A DNA stretch of 64,000 nt, taken from the NCBI RefSeq assembly GCF_000513935.1, contig NZ_AZUY01000004.1, positions 100,814 to 164,813 of the forward strand. The letters are read 5' to 3'. The position numbers and the translations under genes were made by a program. Source of the stretch: Mesorhizobium sp. WSM3626. GTDB taxonomy: Bacteria > Pseudomonadota > Alphaproteobacteria > Rhizobiales > Rhizobiaceae. The notes under the pieces were generated by a model. That model did not search any database and was not told the DNA's origin. It worked only from the letters and a program-made list of their open reading frames with translations. Position 1 is the first letter of the stretch; each line of letters opens with the position of its first letter. Below are positions 42,642 through 51,173 of the stretch, piece after piece.

Positions 42642-44072
42642 ATGACCGAAACCGCAAAGACACTCGATCCCGCTCTCATCGATCGTTTCGCGGCGATCGT
42701 CGGCGACAAATATGCGCTGCGCGACCAGCAGGACATCGCACCTTATCTGATCGAGCGACGCGGCCTCTGGCATGGCGCGACGTCCCTGGTGCTGCGGCCG
42801 GGCAGCGTCGACGAGGTCAGCCGGATCATGCGGCTGGCGACAGAGATCGGAACGCCAATCGTGCCGCAAAGCGGCAACACCGGGCTGGTCGGTGCGCAGG
42901 TGCCGGACAAATCCGGCCATGAAATCGTCCTGTCGCTGTCGCGGCTGAACCGCATCCGCGAGATCGATGTCCTGTCGAACACGGTCACGGTCGAGGCCGG
43001 TGTCATCCTGCAGACCTTGCAGGAAGCGGCCGACGCCGCCGACCGGCTGTTCCCGCTCTCGCTCGCCGCGCAAGGCTCCTGCCAGATCGGCGGCAATCTG
43101 TCGTCCAATGCCGGCGGCACCGGCGTGCTTGCCTATGGCAATGCGCGCGAGCTGTGTCTCGGCGTCGAGGTGGTGCTGCCGACCGGCGAGGTGTTCGACG
43201 ATTTGCGCAAGCTGAAGAAGGACAATACCGGTTACGACCTGAAGAACCTGTTCGTCGGCGCCGAAGGCACGCTCGGTATCATCACCGCCGCCGTGCTCAA
43301 ACTGTTTCCGAAGCCGAAGGGGCGCGACGTCGCCTTCGTCGGCCTGTCGTCGCCCGAGGCCGCTCTTTCCCTGTTCAGCCTGGCCATGGACCGCGCCGGG
43401 GCAGCGCTCACCGCCTTCGAACTGATCGGCAAGCGGCCATACGATTTCACGCTGGCGCATGCCCCGGGCGTGACGCGGCCGCTGATGGAGGATTGGCCCT
43501 GGTATGTGCTGATGCAGATTTCGTCCGGCCGCTCATCGGAGGATTCTCGGGCGCTGATCGAGGACGTGCTTTCCGCGGGCCTCGAGCAGGAATTCGTCGG
43601 CGACGTGGTCATCGCCGCCAGCCTCGGGCAGGGCGACGCCTTCTGGGATTTCCGCGAGCTGTTGCCCGAGGCGCAGAAGCCGGAAGGCGCTTCGATCAAG
43701 CACGACATTTCAGTGCCGATCGCATCGATACCGCGCTTCATCGCGGAGGCCGCTGGCGCGGTGGCCTCGGTCAGTGCTGGCGCCAGGGTGGTCTGTTTCG
43801 GCCATATGGGAGACGGCAACCTACACTATAACATCTCGCGGCCCGTCGACGGCGACGACGAAGCGTTTCTGGCGCTCTACCATGCCATGAACAAGGCCGT
43901 GCATGACGTGGTGCGCAGCCTGCATGGTTCGATCTCGGCAGAGCATGGCATCGGCCAGTTGAAGCGCGACGAACTGATCGCCACCGCGCCGCCGATGGCC
44001 ATCGATCTCATGCGCCGGGTAAAGGCTGCCTTCGATCCGGCCGGCATCATGAATCCTGGTAAGGTTATCTGA
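42642..44072 (+). CDS. FAD-linked 2-hydroxyacid dehydrogenase (GlcD/D2HGDH-like)
   Basis: A 476-residue FAD-binding-4 oxidoreductase. The FAD-binding region contains PIVPQSGNTGLVGAQVP (about 88) and GGNLSSNAGGTGVLAYGNAREL. The FAD-oxidase C-terminal domain carries VVCFGHMGDGNLHYN and SISAEHGIGQLKRDEL. The length and VCFGHMGDGNLH fit D-2-hydroxyglutarate or D-lactate dehydrogenases; the substrate is not certain. It passes electrons to a quinone or ETF. Likely co-transcribed with the Sua5 gene. Confidence 0.88.
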   Translation: MTETAKTLDPALIDRFAAIVGDKYALRDQQDIAPYLIERRGLWHGATSLVLRPGSVDEVSRIMRLATEIGTPIVPQSGNTGLVGAQVPDKSGHEIVLSLSRLNRIREIDVLSNTVTVEAGVILQTLQEAADAADRLFPLSLAAQGSCQIGGNLSSNAGGTGVLAYGNARELCLGVEVVLPTGEVFDDLRKLKKDNTGYDLKNLFVGAEGTLGIITAAVLKLFPKPKGRDVAFVGLSSPEAALSLFSLAMDRAGAALTAFELIGKRPYDFTLAHAPGVTRPLMEDWPWYVLMQISSGRSSEDSRALIEDVLSAGLEQEFVGDVVIAASLGQGDAFWDFRELLPEAQKPEGASIKHDISVPIASIPRFIAEAAGAVASVSAGARVVCFGHMGDGNLHYNISRPVDGDDEAFLALYHAMNKAVHDVVRSLHGSISAEHGIGQLKRDELIATAPPMAIDLMRRVKAAFDPAGIMNPGKVI

Positions 44073-44256
44073 TCCTTTCAACATCTTGTGGCTGGTGGCA
44101 TTCCGATAACCATCCCTGAGATCAGCAAAATTTAACCGACTTTCTTAAGCGCGGCGGTAAGGAGCCGGCGCTACTGTTTCCCCATAACGAGGCCGGGAAA
44201 ACTGGCCCGGAGAGAACCGGACATCGGCTCTCAGGAGACAGACAGGAAGGCGCTCT

Positions 44257-44829
44257 ATGAACGTGAACACTGGACTGAAGCCAGTCTGGGCGGGACGCAA
44301 CATGCGTCTCGACCCATTCCGCCTGCCGCAGGTGGTGAGCTACGCGACACGCGACGATTATGGCGACGTGACCTTCACCATCGACCAGCGTGGCGCCGTG
44401 ATCCGCCGCCTGCTCGAGATGAGCGGCCTGCCGGCGATCATTGTGCTGCCCGCCAATGCATTTCGCGGTGTCGCCGCTCGTGCGATGGAGGATCCGGAAG
44501 GCAATGTCACGGTGACCCTGGAACTCCTCCACAACGATCCGATGTTGTCGGTGCCGCTGCTGGTGGCCGACGATCTCGAAGACGTCGCCGCCGACTGGCG
44601 CGCCTGGGCCGATGCCTACCGCCTGCCGATGCTGCTGATCGAATCCGACGGCGTCGCCCGCACCCTGGAAGAATCGCTCGGCGCCGCCATCAAGACATTG
44701 CCGCCGCAGGACCGCCGCAAGGGCCGTATCTCGACCATGCGCCGCCCGCGCTTCCTTGCCCGCCGCAGGGCTGGTGACCTCGGCCTCAGGCTGGTCATCG
44801 ACGGCCAGGAGATCATTGCGCGGGAGTGA
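44257..44829 (+). CDS. DUF6101-like conserved hypothetical protein
   Basis: A 190-residue cytoplasmic protein starting MNVNTGLKPVWAGRNMRLDPF. It shows QRGAVIRRLLEMSGLPAIIVLP and an Arg-rich end (RRPRFLARRRAGD). From memory it fits a rhizobial family (DUF6101) of unknown function. An AGGAAGG site precedes ATG 44257. It is a single gene between the dehydrogenase and the convergent ubiA. The basic C-terminus could bind nucleic acid; this is a guess. Confidence 0.7.
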   Translation: MNVNTGLKPVWAGRNMRLDPFRLPQVVSYATRDDYGDVTFTIDQRGAVIRRLLEMSGLPAIIVLPANAFRGVAARAMEDPEGNVTVTLELLHNDPMLSVPLLVADDLEDVAADWRAWADAYRLPMLLIESDGVARTLEESLGAAIKTLPPQDRRKGRISTMRRPRFLARRRAGDLGLRLVIDGQEIIARE

Positions 44830-44867
44830 GACTTGGCTCCCCTTCTTCCCGTAACGGGGAGGAGGGG

Positions 44868-44891
44868 AAAAAGCCGCTACACCAGCGGCTT
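44868..44891 (-). terminator. Terminator overlapping the ubiA stop codon
   Basis: On the minus strand AAGCCGCT-GGTGT-AGCGGCTT is followed by TTTCCCC. The upstream arm is the last codons of ubiA and the loop contains the first base of its TAG. Confidence 0.7.
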
Positions 44892-45866
44892 CAGCGCCAC
44901 CCATAGCGCGCCGCCGATCAGGCCGAGGAAGATCAGCCAGCCGACCTGGTTGTTCGACCGGAACAGCCGCAGGCATTGATCCGGATCGTCGATATCCAGC
45001 ACCGCGATCTGCCGGGCCATATGGGCACCGGCCGCTATCAAGCCAGCCAGCGCCACCACCGGGGCCTGCGCCGAGGCGAAGGCGATGGCGAAGCAGATCA
45101 GCGTACCGCCATAAAGCCCAGCGAGCCACGCTTTGGTGTTGTCGCCGAACAGCCGCGCCGTCGAACGCACGCCGACAATGGCGTCGTCTTCCTTGTCCTG
45201 GTGCGCATAGATCGTGTCGTAGCCGATCACCCACAGGATCGAACCGATATAGAGCATGATGGCGGGACCATCGAGATCACCGAACTCGACCGCCCATCCC
45301 ATCAGCGCGCCCCAGGAAAAGGCAAAACCGAGAAACAGTTGCGGCCAGTTGGTTATCCGCTTCATGAATGGGTAGACGGCCACGATCGCCAGCGAGCAGA
45401 CGCCGAGCAGGATGGCGAAGCTGTTGAACTGCAGGAGCACCGCCAGGCCGACCAGGGCTTGTAGGACAAGAAACAGCCAGGCCCGCCGGCGCGTGGTCTG
45501 GCCGGATGGCAGCGGGCGTGAGCGGGTGCGTTCGACCTGGTTGTCGATGTCCTCGTCGACAATGTCGTTATAGGTGCAGCCGGCGCCACGCATGGCAATG
45601 GCGCCAATCAGGAACAGCACGAGATAGAGTGGCGCCGGCAGCAGCGAAAGCAGCGGGTCGCCAGGCCGGGGATAGGCGCTCGCCGCCAGTGCGGCCGACC
45701 ACCAGCATGGCCACAAAAGCAACTGCCAGCCGATCGGCCTGTCCCACCGTGCAAGCTGTGCATAGGGCCAGATCGCGCGCGGCAGCACGCGATAGACCCA
45801 ATGGCGGTTCGGCGCATCGGAGACGCGGCCCTGGGACGCTTTCGACTGGACAGGTTCCATTGGCAT
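44877..45866 (-). CDS. ubiA: 4-hydroxybenzoate polyprenyltransferase
   Basis: A 329-residue membrane prenyltransferase with about eight helices. The two Asp-rich motifs are NDIVDEDIDNQVERTRSRPL (first) and DTIYAHQDKEDD (second). WDRPIGWQLLLWPCWWSA is the family start. It attaches the polyprenyl tail made by the synthase at 30608 to 4-hydroxybenzoate in ubiquinone synthesis. The start is uncertain between ATG 45866 and 45860. The terminator at 44868 overlaps its end. Confidence 0.94.
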   Translation of the reverse strand: MPMEPVQSKASQGRVSDAPNRHWVYRVLPRAIWPYAQLARWDRPIGWQLLLWPCWWSAALAASAYPRPGDPLLSLLPAPLYLVLFLIGAIAMRGAGCTYNDIVDEDIDNQVERTRSRPLPSGQTTRRRAWLFLVLQALVGLAVLLQFNSFAILLGVCSLAIVAVYPFMKRITNWPQLFLGFAFSWGALMGWAVEFGDLDGPAIMLYIGSILWVIGYDTIYAHQDKEDDAIVGVRSTARLFGDNTKAWLAGLYGGTLICFAIAFASAQAPVVALAGLIAAGAHMARQIAVLDIDDPDQCLRLFRSNNQVGWLIFLGLIGGALWVALKPLV

Positions 45867-45928
45867 GGAGTGGCAGCAGCGGCGGAAACCGTCAAGCGGC
45901 AAGCAGGGCAGGAGCGTCCGTCCACCCG

Positions 45929-46840
45929 TCAGGAGGTGAAGATGTCGCGTGTGGAAAACCAGACTTTCGCCACCTCGATGAAAGCCAGCGCCACATTCGA
46001 CACGCGCTGATGCGTATCGTGGGTGAGGATGATGCGCTGCATGGGCAGCGGATCCGATAGCGGTTTGCAGACGAGGCGCAAGCCGTCATAGCTGTGGTCG
46101 CCATGCGGGCGGGTATAGCTGACCGCGACGCCGAAGCCGTTCGCCACCATGCTGCGCTGGAGTTCGAACGAGCTTGTGCGCATGTCGGCGACGGGTGACA
46201 GGCCACGGCTGCGGAACAGGTCAAGCATATGCTGCCAGCTATGCGGCTGGTCGGTCGTGATCAGCGGGTAGGCGGCCAGATCCGCCAGGCTGACCTCGGG
46301 GCGGTCCGCCAGCGCGTGGCCCGCCGGCAACAGCGCATGCGGCCGCAGCTCGTGCAGCAGGATGCGGGCGAAATGCGACGGCAGGCCGAGATCGTAGCTG
46401 AGGCCGAGATCGACGGCGGCGTCCGCCAGGCGTCGCCCGAGCGTCTCGAACGTCTCGTCGCGGACGATGACGGCGACCGCTGGATGGCGTTCGGAGAAGG
46501 CGCGGATGAGGCCCGGCGCGAAATAGGGCGCCAGATCCTCGAAGCAGCCGAGCACCAGCTCGCCGCCGATCGCCGAGTTGACCTTCCCCAAGCCCAGGAG
46601 TTCGTCTGTCTCGGCAAGAACCTGCTTTGCCTTTGCCACGGCAACACGACCGAAGGAGGTCAGCGAGACACCGCTTCCACGCTGGCGCACGAACAGTTTC
46701 TGGCCGAAATCCTTTTCGATGGCGTCGATCGCCACCGAAATAGACGGTTGCGAAATGTTGAGCGCCCGGGCTGCGCCCGTGACGCTGCCATGGCGGGCGA
46801 CGGCGACGAGATAGCGTAGCTGGGTGAGCGTCAGACTCAT
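45929..46840 (-). CDS. LysR-family regulator divergent from phytanoyl dioxygenase gene
   Basis: A 303-residue LysR regulator: the HTH at residues 1-60 (LTQLRYLVAVARHGSVTGAA, ISQPSISVAIDAIEKDFG) and a co-inducer domain with LVLGCFEDLAPYF. Its start region carries an LTTR box (46839-46853). The divergent neighbour at 46931 is an Fe(II)/2-oxoglutarate dioxygenase, its predicted target. The inducer is unknown. Confidence 0.88.
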   Translation of the reverse strand: MSLTLTQLRYLVAVARHGSVTGAARALNISQPSISVAIDAIEKDFGQKLFVRQRGSGVSLTSFGRVAVAKAKQVLAETDELLGLGKVNSAIGGELVLGCFEDLAPYFAPGLIRAFSERHPAVAVIVRDETFETLGRRLADAAVDLGLSYDLGLPSHFARILLHELRPHALLPAGHALADRPEVSLADLAAYPLITTDQPHSWQHMLDLFRSRGLSPVADMRTSSFELQRSMVANGFGVAVSYTRPHGDHSYDGLRLVCKPLSDPLPMQRIILTHDTHQRVSNVALAFIEVAKVWFSTRDIFTS

Positions 46841-46853
46841 AGTTCAAACCTAT
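46839..46853. promoter_or_regulatory. LTTR box between LysR and dioxygenase genes
   Basis: ATAG-TTCAAAC-CTAT, a perfect ATAG-N7-CTAT dyad containing T-N11-A, overlapping the LysR start codon and 78 bases before the dioxygenase start. Fits autoregulation plus activation of the divergent gene. Confidence 0.6.
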
Positions 46854-46930
46854 GTGTCGGATGAGAAGTTATTATTTTACTGAATGAGCGGCCGTTGCGA
46901 TAGTCGCCTCGATACTGAAAGGAGGACAAC

Positions 46931-47752
46931 ATGGCTTTCCAAACCGCTCCACGGGCAATGGACACCGAAATCATAGATGCGCGGACAATCGCCGACTACC
47001 AGCGCGACGGCGCGGTCTGTGTCCGCGGCGCCTTCAAGGGCTGGGTCGACACGATCGCCGCCGGCATCGAGCGCAACATGCAGAACCGCAGCGCCACGGC
47101 GTCCGACATCGCCAATGGCCGCGGCAGCTTTTTCGACGATTATTGCAATTGGGAGCGCATCCCCGAATTCGTCAAGGTGGTGCGCGAATCGCCCGCGGCG
47201 CGACTGGCAGCCGCGGTGATGCGGTCGCGCACCGCGCAGTTCTTCCACGACCATGTTCTGGTCAAGGAACCTGGCACGCAGAAGCCGACGCCGTGGCACC
47301 AGGACATTCCCTATTATTTCGTCGACGGCCAGCAGACGGTGAGCTTCTGGATCCCAATCGATCCGGTGAGGGAGGCGACGCTGCGCCTGATCGCCGGCTC
47401 GCACAAATGGGACAAGATGATCCTGCCGGTACGCTGGCTGGACGACGGCAATTTCTACGGCGCCGAGGGTGATTATCGTCCTGTGCCCGATCCCGACAAC
47501 GATCCATCGATGAAAGTTATCGAGTGGGAGATGGAGCCGGGCGACGCCATCCTGTTCGACTTCAGGACGGCGCACGGCGCGCGCGGCAATATGACCTCGG
47601 CACGGCGCCGGGCGCTGTCGCTGCGCTGGGTCGGCGACGATGCCCATTATGTCGAGCGGCCGGGCCGCACCTCGCCGCCCTATCACGGTCATGGCATGCA
47701 GCCGGGGCAGAAGCTGCGCGAGGACTGGTTCCCGGTGGTCCATCAGGGCTGA
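46931..47752 (+). CDS. Phytanoyl-CoA dioxygenase family protein
   Basis: A 273-residue Fe(II)/2-oxoglutarate dioxygenase. The metal facial triad fits His-x-Asp in PWHQDIPYYFVDG (about 115-118) and a distal His in TAHGARGN (about 215); the Arg for 2-oxoglutarate lies in ARRRALSLRWVGDD. The family hydroxylates or demethylates diverse small molecules; the substrate is unknown and phytanoyl-CoA should not be assumed. A GGAGGACAAC site precedes ATG 46931. Regulated by the divergent LysR gene, as predicted from the LTTR box. Confidence 0.87.
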   Translation: MAFQTAPRAMDTEIIDARTIADYQRDGAVCVRGAFKGWVDTIAAGIERNMQNRSATASDIANGRGSFFDDYCNWERIPEFVKVVRESPAARLAAAVMRSRTAQFFHDHVLVKEPGTQKPTPWHQDIPYYFVDGQQTVSFWIPIDPVREATLRLIAGSHKWDKMILPVRWLDDGNFYGAEGDYRPVPDPDNDPSMKVIEWEMEPGDAILFDFRTAHGARGNMTSARRRALSLRWVGDDAHYVERPGRTSPPYHGHGMQPGQKLREDWFPVVHQG

Positions 47753-47762
47753 ACGAGAGCCA

Positions 47763-47797
47763 GAATAGGGGGCGCTGGTGGCCTGCGCCCCCTATTC
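47763..47797. terminator. Perfect 13-bp hairpin after dioxygenase gene
   Basis: GAATAGGGGGCGC and GCGCCCCCTATTC pair around a 9-base loop, starting 10 bases after the stop. No T-run, so it may act as an mRNA-stabilising or bidirectional hairpin. Confidence 0.55.
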
Positions 47798-47916
47798 GGC
47801 AGGCATAACGTTCCCGTGCGCAATTCAGATCAATCCACCCTGATGCCTTGACCCGTGGCCCAGAGAGCAATAGCGGGTTGTTCTCTCTATGAGATAGTCG
47901 GCATCATGAGGTGGCC

Positions 47917-49194
47917 ATGAACGTTCTTCTTCTCGGCTCCGGCGGCCGCGAACATGCGCTGGCCTGGAAGATCGCCGCTTCGCCGCTGCTGACCAAGCTC
48001 TACGCGGCGCCCGGCAATCCGGGCATCGGCGCCGAGGCCGAACTGGTGAAGCTCGATATCGCCGATCATGCCGCCGTGGCGGCCTTCTGCGGCGAGAAAA
48101 AAATCGATCTCGTCGTGGTCGGTCCGGAAGGGCCGCTGGTCGCCGGCATCGCGGATGATCTGCGCGCCGAAAACATCCGCGTCTTCGGGCCTTCGAAGGC
48201 CGCCGCGCGGTTGGAAGGCTCGAAGGGTTTCACCAAGGATCTCTGCGCCCGCTACAACATCCCGACCGCCGCTTATGGCCGGTTCGGCGACCTGGCCTCC
48301 GCCAAGGCCTATGTCGAGAAGATGGGTGCGCCGATCGTCATCAAGGCCGACGGGCTCGCAGCCGGCAAGGGTGTCACCGTCGCCATGACGATGGATGAAG
48401 CGCAGGCGGCACTCGCTTCCTGCTTCGACGGGTCGTTCGGCGCCGCAGGCGCGGAGGTGGTGATCGAGGAATTCATGACCGGCGAGGAGGCGAGTTTCTT
48501 CTGCCTCTGCGACGGTACAACGGCGCTTCCCTTCGGCACCGCACAGGACCACAAGCGCGTCGGCGACGGCGATGTCGGCCCCAACACCGGCGGCATGGGC
48601 GCCTATTCGCCGGCCCCGGTGATGACGCCTGACATGATCGAGCGCACCATGCGCGAGATCATCGACCCGACCATGCGCGGCATGGCCGATCTCGGCGCGC
48701 CTTTCGCCGGCATTCTGTTCGCCGGGCTGATGATCACGGAAAACGGGCCGAAGCTGATCGAATACAACACCCGCTTCGGCGATCCTGAATGCCAGGTGTT
48801 GATGATGCGGCTGAAGGACGATCTTCTGGTGCTGCTCAATGCCGCCGTCGACGGCCAGCTTGCGCATACCTCCGTGCGCTGGCGCGACGAGGCGGCGCTG
48901 ACCGTTGTAATGGCGGCGAGGGGCTATCCCGGCACGCCGGAGAAAGGCTCCGTCATCCGCGGCGTCGAGGACGCCGCGGGCGAAGGCGTCCAGATTTTCC
49001 ATGCCGGTACAGCCATCAATGGCGGCGCGCTGGTTGCCAATGGCGGCCGTGTGCTCAACGTCACGGCGACCGGCGCCACGGTCGGGGAGGCGCAGGCGCG
49101 GGCCTATACCGCGCTCGACCGGATCGACTGGCCTGACGGGTTCTGTCGCCGCGACATCGGCTGGCAGGCCGTGGCGCGCGAGCAGGCAGGCTGA
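47917..49194 (+). CDS. purD: Phosphoribosylamine--glycine ligase
   Basis: A 425-residue ATP-grasp enzyme: [61 protein letters not shown] and [14 protein letters not shown]. It joins glycine to phosphoribosylamine in purine synthesis. ATG 47917 has the GAGGTG site just upstream; the GTG at 47911 is unlikely. Cytoplasmic. Ends 18 bases from the convergent GH25 gene. Confidence 0.96.
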   Translation: MNVLLLGSGGREHALAWKIAASPLLTKLYAAPGNPGIGAEAELVKLDIADHAAVAAFCGEKKIDLVVVGPEGPLVAGIADDLRAENIRVFGPSKAAARLEGSKGFTKDLCARYNIPTAAYGRFGDLASAKAYVEKMGAPIVIKADGLAAGKGVTVAMTMDEAQAALASCFDGSFGAAGAEVVIEEFMTGEEASFFCLCDGTTALPFGTAQDHKRVGDGDVGPNTGGMGAYSPAPVMTPDMIERTMREIIDPTMRGMADLGAPFAGILFAGLMITENGPKLIEYNTRFGDPECQVLMMRLKDDLLVLLNAAVDGQLAHTSVRWRDEAALTVVMAARGYPGTPEKGSVIRGVEDAAGEGVQIFHAGTAINGGALVANGGRVLNVTATGATVGEAQARAYTALDRIDWPDGFCRRDIGWQAVAREQAG

Positions 49195-49212
49195 ACTCCG
49201 ACCGGGTGGCGG

Positions 49213-50382
49213 CTACCGCTGGCCGCGGTCGAGGGTTGTCGAAGCGGTGCTGACCGGGTCGGCGGCCGCTGCGAAGGCGGCGTCGAGTTGCTCGGGTGAA
49301 CGCTGCCCGGCCCGCTTCCAGGCGACATATTGGACAATACCGAAGCCCGGCCGTCGCGGCACCGTCTTCACGACAGGCATGCGGAATCCGTCGCGGAATT
49401 TCGACCAGCGCGAACCGAGCACGGCGGCCATTTCCTCGAATGTCGGCGGCGTCGCCACATCGGCATAGATGATGGTCGCTTTACCGGCCAGGGCAGCTTC
49501 CCGCGAGAGCGGCACCGGCACGCTGGCAAGATAATCGGGAGGCACGTCGATCAGGCCGCCGAAAGGCCATTGCTGACGCAGCGTGACGGCATTAGTGGGC
49601 GCCACGTTGACGTCGATGTTGTCGGGCGTGCCGGCAACCCTGTAGGGGCAACGGAAGCGCCCGCAATTGGCCTGCGCCGAAAACTGCCAGAGCGCGTAGC
49701 CCTGCCAATTACCCATCGGAAAATGCACGTCGATGTCGGGCTTGTAGCGCGCGTACCACAGAGGCAGCCGCGACAGGAGCCGGTATTTGTAGCGGTTGTC
49801 GGCGATATATTGGGCGGTCTTGCCATTGGTGTAGAGCACCGGGAAGCGGCCGACGCGCCGATGCACCTGGCGCGCGAACTCCTCGGCGTCATCGAGCGAC
49901 ATCCATTGCGAGGGATCGTTGCCCTCGATGTCGAGAGCCATGAGATCATCCGGCGCGGGGTCGGCGAAATCGAGGAAATTGTTGGCCTGCTCGACCGGAT
50001 TGCCGGGACGGGCGAGATGATAGGCGCCCCATTTCATGCCGAGCGCCTTGGCCACGACCCTGCGTGTCTGGAACAATTCGCGCGTCACCGCGTGGCGTTT
50101 CCACAGCGCCTTGCACAGCTTCACGTCGGTGTCGCTGCCGAAACAGAAGTAGGGCGGCGGCATGCCGTCGGACGCCTTGTTGATGAAAGCGACGATGCGC
50201 TTGTCGGTGGCAAGCCGGGCCCAGTCGATGGAATTGTATTCGTAGGCATCGACCACCAGGGCACGGTCGGCACTCTTCCACGGCTCGGAAAAATCCGAAG
50301 CCTTTGCCGCCATCGACAGCGCCATTGTCGCCGCAAGAGCGAGAGGCGCTGTGCGGCGAAGGAAACACGCCGTCCTTTTCAA
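49213..50382 (-). CDS. Secreted GH25 muramidase-like protein
   Basis: A 389-residue protein with a long signal peptide (residues 1-28, ending AAKASD). A GH25-type domain follows: VVDAYEYNSIDWARL, IVAFINKASDG, the LMALDIEGNDPSQ strand with the D-x-E pair, LYTNGKTAQYI and LWYARYKPDIDVHFP. GH25 enzymes cut muramic acid links in peptidoglycan. The tail after about 280 is not part of the domain and has no known fold. TTG 50382 is the only start that keeps the signal peptide. Target wall (own or foreign) is unknown. Confidence 0.82.
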   Translation of the reverse strand: MKRTACFLRRTAPLALAATMALSMAAKASDFSEPWKSADRALVVDAYEYNSIDWARLATDKRIVAFINKASDGMPPPYFCFGSDTDVKLCKALWKRHAVTRELFQTRRVVAKALGMKWGAYHLARPGNPVEQANNFLDFADPAPDDLMALDIEGNDPSQWMSLDDAEEFARQVHRRVGRFPVLYTNGKTAQYIADNRYKYRLLSRLPLWYARYKPDIDVHFPMGNWQGYALWQFSAQANCGRFRCPYRVAGTPDNIDVNVAPTNAVTLRQQWPFGGLIDVPPDYLASVPVPLSREAALAGKATIIYADVATPPTFEEMAAVLGSRWSKFRDGFRMPVVKTVPRRPGFGIVQYVAWKRAGQRSPEQLDAAFAAAADPVSTASTTLDRGQR

Positions 50383-50562
50383 ACAGGGAATCCCCGTTGA
50401 TCAAAGGCAAATCCTGGACCGCTATGGTTAAGGAAATGCTTCTCGGGAGATTGGTGTCCGGCTGGAGGGTGAAGCGCGGCTATTCTCGGCCAATGGTGGT
50501 TCGGCAATTACCAGCTAGTATGAGCAGCATAGTCGAATTGATGGATGGAGGAGGCAGCACCA

Positions 50563-51012
50563 TTGAGCAATGACAAGCAAATGACAGGTAACGTTGGCGT
50601 TTTTCATGCGGCCCGTGAGTTGTCGAGGTCCGGTTGGAACGTTATGCTCACGGTCCGCAACGCCAAAGGAGCTGACTTGTTTGCTATCTCGGCAGACGAG
50701 AGCGTCATGCATCCGATTCAGGTCAAGGCTCACGCAAAAAAACCACAGGATACACATTTAGGCCTTGAGCCGGAGAGCTATATTACACCGTGGTGGGTCT
50801 TTATAGCGTTTGCGCTTAGCCCAGAACCGGTGTGCTACGTGATTTCGTTAGCAGAGATTCGCGATCGCATGGGACGCGATCCGGGTATCCGATCAGGGAA
50901 ACCTGAACACCAGCGGCTCTTCTGGCTGCACCGTCGCTATTATACCCCCGGATCAGATTACGAGATGGTCGAGGCGCGCAATGCTTGGCATCGTCTCGGA
51001 CAGCCTCGGTAA
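50563..51012 (+). CDS. Orphan protein with PD-(D/E)XK-like signature
   Basis: A protein of about 149 residues (TTG 50563 behind GGAGG; ATG 50545 is an alternative). The order helix (HAARELSRSGWNVML), then GADLF, then a strand ending IQVKAH resembles the D...(Q/E)xK core of PD-(D/E)XK nucleases such as Holliday-junction-resolvase-like and DUF4365-like proteins. Catalysis is not shown, and the usual first Glu is not clearly in place. It is richer in A/T than all neighbours and alone in its block, hinting at acquisition. No partner methylase is nearby. Confidence 0.6.
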   Translation: MSNDKQMTGNVGVFHAARELSRSGWNVMLTVRNAKGADLFAISADESVMHPIQVKAHAKKPQDTHLGLEPESYITPWWVFIAFALSPEPVCYVISLAEIRDRMGRDPGIRSGKPEHQRLFWLHRRYYTPGSDYEMVEARNAWHRLGQPR

Positions 51013-51173
51013 GTTTGAAGCCTTGCCGGCCAACGCAGTCGCAATGCAAAATCCGCGTGACAAATTTTGACGTTTACGTAAAAAGAAAATGGAGGCCGCC
51101 CAAAGGCGGATGGTTTTGCGGCGGCACTGGCTCTAGGGTCGGCGAGGCCGGTGCATCAGGAGGATCGAGCGGC

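Noticed and set aside
44130..44160. TTAACC...TTAAG before the DUF6101-like gene as a CtrA site
   Set aside because: Spacing between TTAA halves is 9 bases; not the consensus.
50520..50573. 17-codon frame ahead of the orphan nuclease-like gene as a leader peptide
   Set aside because: Too short, no attenuator structure and it simply overlaps the downstream start.
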